The translations under genes were made by a program, and so were the position numbers. Below are positions 33,267 through 43,630 of a DNA stretch of 43,843 nt, one piece after another; positions within the stretch are counted from its first letter, which is position 1, and every line of letters begins with the position of its first letter. The notes below the pieces were generated by a model, which worked only from the letters and a program-made list of their open reading frames with translations, had not been told where the DNA came from and did not search any database. Where the stretch lies: the NCBI GenBank assembly GCA_036897485.1, contig JAYMTF010000231.1:1-43843 (forward strand). The letters are read 5' to 3'. The stretch is from Pelargonium nanum. Its lineage: Eukaryota; Streptophyta; Magnoliopsida; Geraniales; Geraniaceae.

Positions 33267-36200
33267 TTGTATTGTATTGTAGCTGTGGAATCTTGTATAT
33301 AGTTGGTAGTAGTCTAGCTTTTGCCTTGATCTTAAAACCCTAAATATATGAATCTGGTTCGTAAACACTTCAACCATCGCCTAGTTAGCTACTTAAAACT
33401 TACTTAGGACTATTTCCTCTTTTTGATTCCTGTTTTTCTTACTTTCTTGTGATTAAAGCACCTGGTCATGGAATTGGCATGTAAAGGTTCAAGTCGAAAA
33501 GCCCCCATTAAGAAAAAGTGTTAAAGTGTAGGTTCTTGTTCTAATGTAGTAAGTAGGGGCTTATTCCTAAAAAGAGTATATTATAGCAAGAATATTTACT
33601 CGAGTTTTGTTTTAATTATGTAATTGAGTCTTAATATTGTGAAACTATCACTGCCTTAAAAGGGGGCATTTTATGCCCAGTTTTATTTAATACAAGATAC
33701 TCAGCTTACTATCCGTCTTCCTTGTACCTAAATCTAATAAAGTTCGTAAGTCTTTAAAAAAGGATTCCAGGAGCATATAAAATGATAACTTGTTAACCCC
33801 TGGAAGTCTTTATCTTGGTCAAACAAAAGATATGATTACTACAAAAGCCTAACCCAGCGGAATGCTTATTTTAAAGAGTTTTGTTCTAGATACGTGTAAC
33901 TCGTTACAAAGCTTCCTTAATCACTTGCTTTATTAAAAGTTTCAGTTTCCCATAAAAATTATTTATCAAGTTTATAAAGACTCGAGTATATAATTAGATC
34001 CTAATTTGTAGAGAATACACTTAGCCTAGCCCATAAGGATTGGAAAGTTTAAGATTACTTTCAACAAAGGACTCAACACACTTCTTTATTATTATTTTAA
34101 AACAAATCAATTGGAAATGAGTTGGTTTACACTTTTCGGTTTTCTCATTAATAAATTATCCGGAATTTTTTCTTGCTTTATAAGATTAGGAAATCCTTAT
34201 TCAAATTCTGGGTTAGGTGCTTTCCAGAGATCATATAGAATCTCCCCTTAGTGACCAAATTTACTCTTTAACAAGGGAGGTTTTTCGCTTTGTAGACTCA
34301 ATGCAAGAGATTTTTTTAATAAGATAAAATGTTATCCGGGGCTGAGGTTAAGCAATTAAAGGTATGTAATTTATTTAAAGTAAAGAAACTTTTTATATTA
34401 ATTAGTAATATTCATACGGGTATCCTTTATTAAGTAAATGACTAATAAAATAGTATACAACAAAACCTATTCCTTGATAGAGGACGGGGTGACAAATAAT
34501 AGTAGGAGCATATTTCCGTATATTTACCTATCCCATATACTGACTTCCTAAAAGGAGTTTTAGGCCATAGAAATCTTTTTAATACCCCCTAAAAGAGAGC
34601 TTATCAGTAAGCATTTAAAGGCTAAAACTTATCTTTATAGTTAAAGTAAGACTCCCCCTTTAATTAAATTTATACCTGAAATATTTTATTATTTATGTAT
34701 CTTTTATCCGGGCCTTCCTAACAGGTTTTAGAAATCAATCTCCTTAAAGTAAAAGTTACTAAATTTTGTATTATTTATTTGTAATTTGAAACAAGAGGCC
34801 CACTCTATTTGTAAAGGAAACTGCCAATATATATCCTTGTAAATTTCTAAATGTAGATTATTAGACAAAGTTCCGGCTATTCAAATCCTATATCTAAGTA
34901 TCCAAAGCTAACATACAATTGTTCTTAATAAACGCTGGCGTACACTCACCTCTTACTCTATTAAATACAGATTTACACTTTATACAAAAACAATAACTTA
35001 ATTATGAATTAAACCCTATTACTAAATCTTTTACATAAAGGAAAAATACAATTAATATAAAAATTATAGATTTCTTCTTTAATAAAAATTCTAAAAGCCA
35101 GAACTCTTGACTCTATCTTATTAAAGAAAAACTTGTTAGCTAAACTAAAGGTGTTTAATTCCTTACTTATATTTTGCTACTTACTAAAAAGGAAAACATC
35201 CAAGAGCCTATCCGACTACTTAAAAGGGTTTCCTCAATCCTAATTATAAGGAACTTTTGAAGTATACTCTAGAGTGTATCCGTACCTACCTTACTAATAT
35301 AAACCGGTACTCGGTCTTTTAGTAGATATCTTTTCTATTTATACTTTTTTGTATTTAGACAAGGAAAGCCTGGGCAATCCCTACTTTATTAGAGCTAATG
35401 CTAAATTTCCTTGTCCGATGTAAGAATACTCTAAGAAAAAGGCTTTAACTACAAAAACTTCATTAGAAATGAATCTTTCTATTCTAGATTTCCCCAACTT
35501 CCTTATATAATAAGGGGGGGTTCTCAACTACTTACCGAGAAGAAATATGCTCACTTATCTAACCACAATAAGCCTAGGACCTTCTTTATACTGTATCAAT
35601 TCGCTTCGAACCCTTGCCTGCTGAGCTAATAAAGTCCAATGCACTACCAACGAACTTCAAAAAACAAAATGAATCTCGTTTAGTAATAGGATCCCCATCA
35701 TATATCTTGCGTTTTCGATTCTTAGATTTCCTTAGGATTCTTAGGATATAAAATAGAAAGATTCTGTTTTTTCTACCTACTTAATATTACAGGCAATATA
35801 AAAAATCTTAGGTATTACGGAGTATAACCAAGTAAAGCAATGACAAAAGGAAAGGAGTCCTCGTTTTACTACTGATCTTTTTTTATAACAGTACCTACTC
35901 TATATCATTATGCAATTACTTACTACGTCTACATATTGAAAAACCACGGGGTAATTTATAAGCTAATTAGAGCTCAGATGAGGAAAAGAGAAAAAAGAAC
36001 TGCTGGGGAAACTTTGTTTGTATATGAGTACGAGAACACCGGAATATTGATATTTGCTTTTCAACTGGAGCTGCATCAAAGGATCTAGTACAATTTTTGT
36101 ATTATATACAGCCGATATAGTTCAATCCACGGGAAACCCTAGCAAAGCAGATACTTATTGATGAAAAAGTAATAGGGTCGGTCGAATCCGATCCTGTAAT

Positions 36201-36324
36201 AATAACAAGCTAATAAGAGGAATATACCTGCAATACTATCTATTCCAATTAGAACTATAAAAAACTATAATAAGACTCTGTAATAACTCCAATACTTTTA
36301 CTTTCCTAATTTTCCTACTACTAA

Positions 36325-36543
36325 TACCTATTCTATCTACTTCTACTAGACTCCCTTCTTAAGAGTACTCATAAACAAACAAAGAAGAGTATGAAAGAAC
36401 AAGGTAAGAAAACAAAGTATAAGCAGCGGGTGTCTATATGTAAGTCAGTGTATCTATTATTTAGACTACCTGCAATAACCTTCCTCCGTTACACTACAGT
36501 CGGTAAGAGTAATTTCTTTCCATTCACCCTCCATTCACCCTAA
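36325..36543 (+). pseudogene. Lys-rich open frame G1 with hydrophobic start
   Basis: A 72-codon stop-free frame with no ATG near its start. It has a short hydrophobic run (YLFYLLLLDSLLK), then STHKQTKKSMKEQGKKTKYK, then a mixed region with SVYLLFRLPAITFLRYTTV. The HK..KK.M pattern fits the dispersed Lys-rich family, though no long exact word is shared. The internal ATG (in KSMKEQ) could start a protein of about 50 residues. Frames this long occur by chance about 25 times in this window by my estimate; family resemblance is the reason for listing it. Confidence 0.35.
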
Positions 36544-36654
36544 GGCTCTACCTCTCTATAGTAATAACTACAAATACATATAATAGGTAATAATACACTA
36601 CTTCCTAATTCTAGTACATTAGCTACAATAGGTACAGTTCTAGAACAAGACTAA

Positions 36655-36816
36655 GACAGAAAGAGTACTGCTGCTCCTAAGACTAAAGCTATGCAGAAGA
36701 CTAAGATCCTGATACAGACTAACAAAGCTACAAAGACTAAGAAAGCAAATACAAAAGGCAAGAAGAATAAGTTGGGTTTGTCTCATAGTGTAGGTATACT
36801 TAATATATTATCTTAA
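36655..36816 (+). pseudogene. Lys-rich repeat module G2
   Basis: A 53-codon frame following an in-frame TAA at 36652; upstream of that stop the frame is also open. It reads DRKSTAAPKTKAMQKTKILI, then QTNKATKTKKANTKGKKNKL, then a non-basic tail to TAA at 36814. GCTCCTAAG and TATGCAGAAGA are shared with module A (15.2 kb). KILIQ aligns with KILLIQ of module E. More than a third of residues in the core are lysine or threonine, as in linker-histone tails. An AT-rich leader containing TAATAATACACTA lies upstream. Confidence 0.5.
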
Positions 36817-36867
36817 AGAAAGGCACAATTCTGGCAAGACACTCAAAAGGAGACTGTTAGGAACTCG

Positions 36868-36881
36868 TATATATATATATA
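36868..36881 (+). repeat. (TA)7 microsatellite
   Basis: Seven perfect TA units about 50 bases beyond the end of Lys-rich module G2. Confidence 0.85.
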
Positions 36882-36899
36882 AAGAATTCTTTATTTATC

Positions 36900-39870
36900 A
36901 AATTTTATGGAGTTTATCTAACATTAAAATCCCCTTACTCTTAAATCTTAGACAAATCTAGCTATTCTGTACATATTACATAAAATACATAGCAATTAAC
37001 AAACTTCTTACTTTATAGTAAAGACGTCTCAACTAAATTACTAATAAAGAGGAATTCTAAAAAGAGCTTGTGTTGCTAAATAGGGGGTTTTCTTGCTTAA
37101 AATAAAGTTTACGGATGCTCGTAATAGTTTTTTACGTTTATATTGGTATTCTTTCTATTATGAAATATGAAAGGACTTCTTAACTGCCTATACTTTACTA
37201 GGAACGTTAGATACAAAGCAGACTCCTAAAACAGAATGTTTAGAATTTTCTATATTTATGAAAACTAGAACTGCACTTTGAAAACGGTAAGATCTACTTG
37301 TTTACACTTTTTCTTCCTAATTTATAAAATTAAATATTAAACTTAAGCCCTAAAACCAAGAATAAGTCTTCTCTTTATTAGATTAGTACAATGGAGCACC
37401 TCCTATTTATAGTAACCCTATATAAATAAAAAGTTATCTTTGAGATTTAGGTTATACAATACTCAGTTTAGCAAATTGCATTTATATGTTAGTTTTACAA
37501 GACTTTTTAGGTAGGAATTTCTATTTTTCTGCTGAAGATTAATTATAAAAAACCTCCTCGCAAATTACTTACCTCAATTAGGAACTGTTCTATTTAAACT
37601 AAAAAATAGAAGTCTAAGCATAAAAGCTCCCGCTTGATTTATATCACTATTAGACCACTATTGATAACAATGAATTAAAATAGATGGGGCCTCACTACTA
37701 GCTCCTGATTTATGTGGTACCTCTTGTTTTCATTATACTGACCCGAGCTTCTATACAGGTGCACTGCAGGGAGAAGGATATTTTTTAAAAAAGCGATAGT
37801 GTATAAGTATTTGCTATTAGCGTGAAATTAAGTACGCATGGTAAGAAAAAACTTCTTTATATTTAGGTTTCTATGTTAAATGATATTTTCTTCTACTACT
37901 TATAAAGTGAGGGAAAAGGAACCTTTTTCAGTTATACTCATGCGCCGAAAACTCTATTAAAAACGAACTCTTGATTTCTTAAAGATTGTGAATTTGCAAC
38001 AAAAGGTAGATATTGACTGTTATAATATATCAGAATTGAGTATGCTACTCCAGCCAGATAAGGGTTCCCTGCCGTGAGTGTATAATGTAATAAGCTGACT
38101 CGGTAAAAGCTTTTTTCGTATTTTTTGATCTTAGGAGTTCCTGGAGTAAGGCAATCTAGGTGTAGTCTTCTTATCAAAGGAGTACATTCGTGCAAAATAT
38201 TGAAGTAATCGAAGTTATAGCTTAGTTTTTCAGATAGACACCTTAGACTTACGTACTAAAAAGCTTAGTATTCATAGTCGAGTAAAAGAAAAAGTAGAAT
38301 ACAGCAAAGCAAATAAAAGGTAATTTATGACACTGATAGTCATTGGTTGTTATGATTGCCCTGGTAAGATACTATAAGCTAAGGGAGTTGTTAAGAAGCT
38401 CTTATATTTTTTCCTTTTTTCACCGAAAGGTTTTAGGGTATTAAAGCTCATTCTGGGCTTCTTTATGTTCGTTTTCAGATGTTGTATAAGTGACCTATTG
38501 TAACCTTATATTGTCCCGTGTAGTAAGCGCTGCTTGCTTAAAATAATGAGGCTTTCCGAATTGTTCATCAAAGTGAATCCTAGTTATTTTTGACTCTAAG
38601 ATATAAAGAGGAAGTACACTAAAAATTAAACATAATAGAAATTATTTAATCCCCTGCTACAGGAGAGCCTTGTAAATTTTCAATTCTCTTGAATACAAGT
38701 GTAAGCATAAAGGTACTGAAACCCGGTAATCCAATAAACTTTAATTAATTACTCGTTTTTAATTCAAGCAGAGCCCCACCTTAAAACTAGCTTCATATAT
38801 TGCCCTAACAGGGACTTCTTTGAGCCTTTGAAATTCCTGTTAATCTTAAGAATCGATTACTTGTATATGAGTTACTACACCGACGCGCCCTCGAGTGTGA
38901 GGAGTGCTCGTGTTTCACAAAAAGAATTAAGCAATAATGAGGGTAAATAGAAACTCTCTAATAAAAAGAGGGAACTTCCGGTTCATATACTGGTGGAGCA
39001 TAATTTTATATCACCACTCTAAAGGTACAATATAGAGCCGGTTTCTGACTTCTAACTGAAGGGTTATATGTTTCTTGATAGCCAAAAGTATCGATACTTA
39101 TAAAGTAGTATGCTTTAAGCAGGGTATTAGTATTTGTTGAACTCCGTTTTTCTTAAAAAGTACATAAAATTAAAAACTAATACGGTAAATCTAGGAACCC
39201 ACAGCCAATTTCACAGCATATACCTTGACTGCATTTAGTGTTTTCCTGTAATATATTTTAAAAACCCTAACTCTTTATGTATAAAATTCAGGTTTTCTCT
39301 CAACTAAAAAGAAATAAAGTAGGAATTTAAGCTGTATGTAATGTAGATCTTTGGCACCCCTTTGGGTAAGCTATAGAAAACAAGTTAGTAATAGAGAATA
39401 TAAAAATAAGTTTTATTAACACAAAAAGTAAATGAGAAAGCTTTTCTATAATTCATGACACCATTATAAGATACCAACGAAGTCTATGCCTTAAGCTTCC
39501 ACTCTTGCCTTTAACCGAGAACTGAAATGCCTAAGATAATAAATAAAAAAGAAAAGGGAAGTTTCATATACTTATATACAGAGTAATCCTAGTATATTTA
39601 GTAAAATTTCTAGATAAAAAACAATAAGAGAGCCCCCTACTAAATAAGGAATTAAGGAGCCCTTCTAGGATAGTAAAGAGCTAGACAAAACCCAGTTAAG
39701 TCCTAAAAAGCCCCCCTTTACTCAAAATCCTTAGAATGGCAGAGAGGAACACAAGATAAATCTTGCCTTTACTTTATACTACATAGCTACTAAGAAAATG
39801 GTTGAGTTCCAGCCCTATCGTATACTACCTTGACCTTGTACTAGAAATCCTTCCTTTACAAATATCCAAG
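36900..39870. other. Gene-free region
   Basis: No coding sequence is supported. An 85-codon minus-strand ATG frame (37938-38195) is of chance length, with no recognisable motif. No tandem repeats or long inverted repeats were seen. Confidence 0.5.
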
Positions 39871-39878
39871 AGAAACTT

Positions 39879-40112
39879 CTAAGAACCTTGACTCTTACTC
39901 TCTACCTGTATTTGTATCTTACTCATCTCAGACTTCTTAGTAATCTTCGGAGCTATACTCTGTATTTGTTGTATCTGTATCTCATTCCTCAGAGCTAGAC
40001 TTGTAATCTCTATCCTATTCTTCATAGCCTTCAAAGCCTTATGAGCTTGACTTTTCTTAGGGGTCTTAGGAGTCTTCTTTAGAGCTATACCTTTCTTGGC
40101 AATAACCTTCAT
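39879..40112 (-). CDS. Lys-rich H1-like small protein, most intact family member (module H)
   Basis: An ATG-initiated 77-residue frame, the only family member with both a start codon and no internal stop. Residues 1-30 are strongly basic (MKVIAKKGIALKKTPKTPKK). A helix-prone middle contains AHKALKAMKNRIEI, and the C-terminal half is Gln/Ile-rich (EIQIQQIQSIAPKITKKSEM), ending KSQGS. GIA and SIAPK are encoded by GGTATAGC and AGTATAGC, so the protein looks like two degenerate repeats. Predicted charge is very positive, with no membrane segment. The composition suggests nucleic-acid binding of the linker-histone-tail type; this is inference from composition only. The gene may be a living member, or a relic that happens to remain open. 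Confidence 0.4.
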   Translation of the reverse strand: MKVIAKKGIALKKTPKTPKKSQAHKALKAMKNRIEITSLALRNEIQIQQIQSIAPKITKKSEMSKIQIQVESKSQGS

Positions 40113-40127
40113 ACCTAAAAAAGACCT

Positions 40128-40158
40128 CTTTTCTTAAGACCCAAAAACTTGAAAGACC
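40128..40158. repeat. Dispersed repeat shared with 28057-28092
   Basis: Identical 13-mer CTTTTCTTAAGAC followed by an A-rich run with ACTTGAAA. It lies between the Lys-rich frame 39879-40112 and the broken minus-strand module at 40355-40579, on the 3' side of the latter. Confidence 0.5.
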
Positions 40159-40354
40159 AAAAAACTTATTAGCCAAGGAGTTACGTAGTTTACTCTCTTA
40201 ATCCCTCCTTTAATAAAAAATGAAACCTCCTACTTACCAGTTTAGGGACTCCTGTTTAGGCCTCATAATATAGGATTTACTTTACTTGACACCTTACTTT
40301 AAAAGTAAACCTCTTATTCATACTCTCACTCGCTTCTTCTGCGTAGCCTGTTTC

Positions 40355-40579
40355 TTAATTCCTAACTAAAGCTAGCCTTGTACTACCCGGCTTTGCTGCT
40401 GTCTTACTCTTTGTATTACCCAAAAACGTCTTACTTGCTTTCTGACCTCTTTTATTAAATTAAACTTCCTAAAATGGAAACTTCTTACTCTGCATAACTT
40501 TCTTATTCTGTAAACCTTTCATACTCTTGATAGCTTTGTTTTTCTTACCTGCCTTACCTGTCTTGGTTGTACTCCTCTT
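40355..40579 (-). pseudogene. Lys-rich repeat module I with two in-frame stops
   Basis: One minus-strand frame of 75 codons, interrupted by TAG (40469-40471) and TAA (40460-40462). The first part reads KRSTTKTGKAGKKNKAIKSM, then KGLQNKKVMQSKK. The second reads FNKRGQKASKTFLGNTKSKT, then AAKPGSTRLALVRN. Lysine bias is present on both sides of the stops. KKVMQSKK matches the MQ motif of modules A, F and G2. The 17-mer at 40427-40443 is the exact inverse of 20967-20983 and is read in the same frame (KASKT). It is an eroded copy, or a gene in which those stops are bypassed. Confidence 0.5.
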
Positions 40580-40939
40580 CTAGCCTTGACTTTATTTACT
40601 AGACTGGAAACACATTACTTTGTAGCTTTTTCAAAGCCTTAACATCTATCTTATTATCTGGAAAACCCTACAAACCTAGGAACACGGTAACAAGCAACCC
40701 CTTGACTTTTATAGAGATTCTATTCCTTACCTCAGATCCTGATTGGCTTAAGTTTAATACTCTATAGCTAACTGTTTAGTCTTTATATTCCTGAAGCTAC
40801 TTTATGGACTAGTATGAAAGCTATTCTTTATAAATTCACTTTTAAGAAAGCTTTCCTTTAATTAACTTTAAAAAGGTTTTTTATTACTTACTTTTCTACG
40901 GGTATAGGAGCAGCACTAACAAATAAGTAACCCTTTTGA

Positions 40940-41080
40940 GTTTACCTGTTTATAGGTATAGCTGTATTAAGGCAAGATTTATCTTGTAAATCAGGGGTCT
41001 GCCTAATTAGAAACCTAAGACAAAAAAATTTAAGCAATCCCGAAATGAAGCTAAAGAATTGTAAAAGTAAGGATAACTAG
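40940..41080 (+). pseudogene. Possible divergent family member (GIA frame)
   Basis: A 46-codon stop-bounded frame without ATG. It begins VYLFIGIAVLRQDL, with GIA again encoded by GGTATAGC (40955-40962), and continues to a basic end (PEMKLKNCKSKDN). Apart from the octamer and a related GGTATAGGAGCAGCA word just upstream near 40.9 kb, it lacks the shared nucleotide words, so membership of the family is doubtful. If real it lies in opposite orientation to its neighbours at 39.9-40.6 kb. Confidence 0.25.
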
Positions 41081-43600
41081 CTATATAATTATCTTATTCA
41101 GGAAAAAATTACAAATAATAAATAGGTAAGTAACTAAGAAATATACGGGAAACTCTGAATTCATTTAAGTCAGGAAATTTCTAATATTTTAATAATTTCA
41201 CACACGAAAATAACTAGGTAAATACCTGTTATCATATACTTTGTGCTCCTTCTTTTAAAATGGATAATTTGGAATTAATAAAAATATGAGACCTATTAAA
41301 ATTAAAACTCGGAAAGAGGAGTCCTATTGATTTAGAAAACTGAAGGATATAGTATAGTCAACTTTGAAGGCGAATAGAAAAGAAAATGTTAAATAGACAC
41401 TTATAAAGGATTTCTTTAGCTTTACAGTTCTCTTAGTTATACCTGCTCTCTGTATACCCGTAGCTCCTGACTCAAGGAACTTTTAAAGGAAACCCCTTAA
41501 TGTTTTTACGGAAGACTTGTGAAACGGATTTAGTTGCAAATGCGGGACACTGCGTCAATTCAAAATTGAGTTTAGAGGAAGTATAATAAAAAGAAAGGAC
41601 ATTCAACTCAATTGAGTACAAAATTTCATTTATATTAGTGGTAGATACCCTTTTTGGAAAATCTAATCTTTTCAGACTCGTTACTACTTGGATGCAGTTT
41701 CAGTACCAAAGCTTTTCCTGAATTAACGGAACCCCCTTTATTGTGCTAAGCTCTGGTAAATTTTAATAGGAGCTAAGTTACCAAATAATTTTTAATAAAC
41801 TTGGTTTATAACAAGAATACTTAAAAGTTTCTAGAATAGAGTAAGGGTTAAGTAAAATTTGTATACTATACGTTTGTGAGAGCGCCCCTTATCCGGTTCT
41901 TTTTTGGAAAGATTCCTTATGTGTTATGCCCTGCTTTCAGATCAAGGAAAAGAGCAAAATATCAGTAGATTGCTAGGCAACTTTTTCTCTAGGATTTTTT
42001 CGTGTTGTAATCTCTTTAACAGACATACTTTTATCAAGTATTTTTAGGACTAGAACATAAAGCAGGCAGAGCTCTAGCTAGGTTTTAATACATTTATTTT
42101 TCTAATTCCATACACAAGAGGTAGCTAAAAGGCACCATCCGGGGAATTCAAATTATTTGAGATAGATAGGACAATCCTTAAATATAGTCGGGCACAGTGC
42201 GGGGCCGAAATCCTAAGTACAAGATTCCGATACTAAGTTAACTCTTTATACCCAAGACCTATTTATATTAATATCCTGTAACTAAACTCGAACTCGACAC
42301 TTATAATAGAAATATATAGGACCCTCCCAAATGCAAGTTTATACCAATGCTTTTAAGCGATCCTTTCTCAAAAACAGAGTGCAGTTCTCAGCCCTTTACT
42401 TGAATGAGGTGTATAAAACAACTATAGGGATTCCCTTAACTTAGCTACTCAAATTACACGTCAGGTTAGATCGTAGGGACTTTTAGAGGTTCTCCTTTAG
42501 GGTTTTAGTTTCACTTAAATACTTAATAAAGAAACAAGATCAATTACGTATAAATTCCCCCCTTTATTATAATGAGTCCATAGCTTTTGCGTACAAAATA
42601 CATTTGCCTTTCCTTTCTAGCATTGAGTTTTTCCGGAATATCCCATAGATATAAGTTGAGTAGTTCCCTCAGGATTAGGACTATTAACAAGGCTGTGCTT
42701 GTAGTGTATAAAAATTCTATATCATATATCAAAAGTAGCTTATCTAAGCCAAAGCAGTTACATTAAAACGCCTTACATCTCTTCAATATGATGGAGGGTG
42801 TCCCATTACTTAAATATTTTATTATAGTAGATGCCTTTTAGCCCCTCGAGAAATTAGAGTAACTACAGACAACGAATATTAAAGGTTTATTAAAGTAAGA
42901 TTTAGGTTGTAAATAAAGACTCCATATTATATTTTTGTAAAGTTCTCTAAAGCGAAATACTTTTACCCAGTTGAGACAGACTTAATTAGCTATTTATTGG
43001 GTCTAGAAATTGAGTTTTAGTTTAGGAATGTCAAAGAGTTATAAAAAAGTAAGAAAATTTAGTAGAGAGTCTAAAAATGTTCCTTACTTGGCTTAGTAAA
43101 GTAAGTGAGTATAATAAGACTTAAACTTCCAAATAGTAATTTTGGGTACTTAGTCCTCTGGATATAATTTCTCCGGGCTGATACAGGAATTGTACACGGA
43201 ACGCTGCTCAATAAATTAAGTATAATCAACCACATTCAGATAAGACAGACCCCTTAGTATCACAGAATTCGAGATATTGAATGGTTCTTTTTCTTTAAAT
43301 TTCAGCGCTTCCTTAACAAGAGGGTATCCGATATTAACTTAGGCAGTCCTCTAAGACATTTTCCTTGCGTCGTAAGTTTAAAATCCTGTCACAGCTTAAA
43401 ATTTTAGTAGCAAGTTTTTGATAACAAGAACTTAGGTATCTATTTGAGTACTCCTTGCCTTAAATTTATAGATATTCCTAACCGGCACTTTGAATAAATG
43501 CATCTATCACTTGTTCTTTTTGTTTTTATAAGGGCGTGCTTTAAGCTGTAAGGAGTATAAAAAGGCACTCCCCATTCTAAAAATTCGATAACAAAAAATG
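41081..43600. other. Gene-free region
   Basis: Only a 62-codon minus-strand ATG frame (42544-42732) is present and it carries no recognisable motif. No repeats, RNA genes or regulatory sites can be supported. Base composition is unremarkable for the window. Confidence 0.5.
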
Positions 43601-43610
43601 ATTACCGGTT

Positions 43611-43630
43611 TATATATATATATATATATA
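43611..43630 (+). repeat. (TA)10 microsatellite
   Basis: Ten perfect TA units, the longest tandem repeat seen in the window. It lies near the right end of the window. Sequence on both sides is unique and non-coding as far as can be seen. Confidence 0.9.

Larger units (their letters stand above)
28880..36300. other. Gene-free region
   Basis: No frame of 60 or more codons with an ATG occurs here and none of the shorter ones is recognisable. It contains a class II tRNA-like sequence (32810-32903), partial T-arm matches near 33486 and 35596, and a short TA tract at 33254-33266. Part of 34.9-36.3 kb is conspicuously G-poor on the plus strand. Confidence 0.55.

Noticed and set aside
35570-35640. 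TAGCTCAG-like box A followed by GGTTCGAA on the minus strand
   Set aside because: Box A and box B are only about 12 bases apart and the T-stem does not pair; at most a truncated tRNA remnant.
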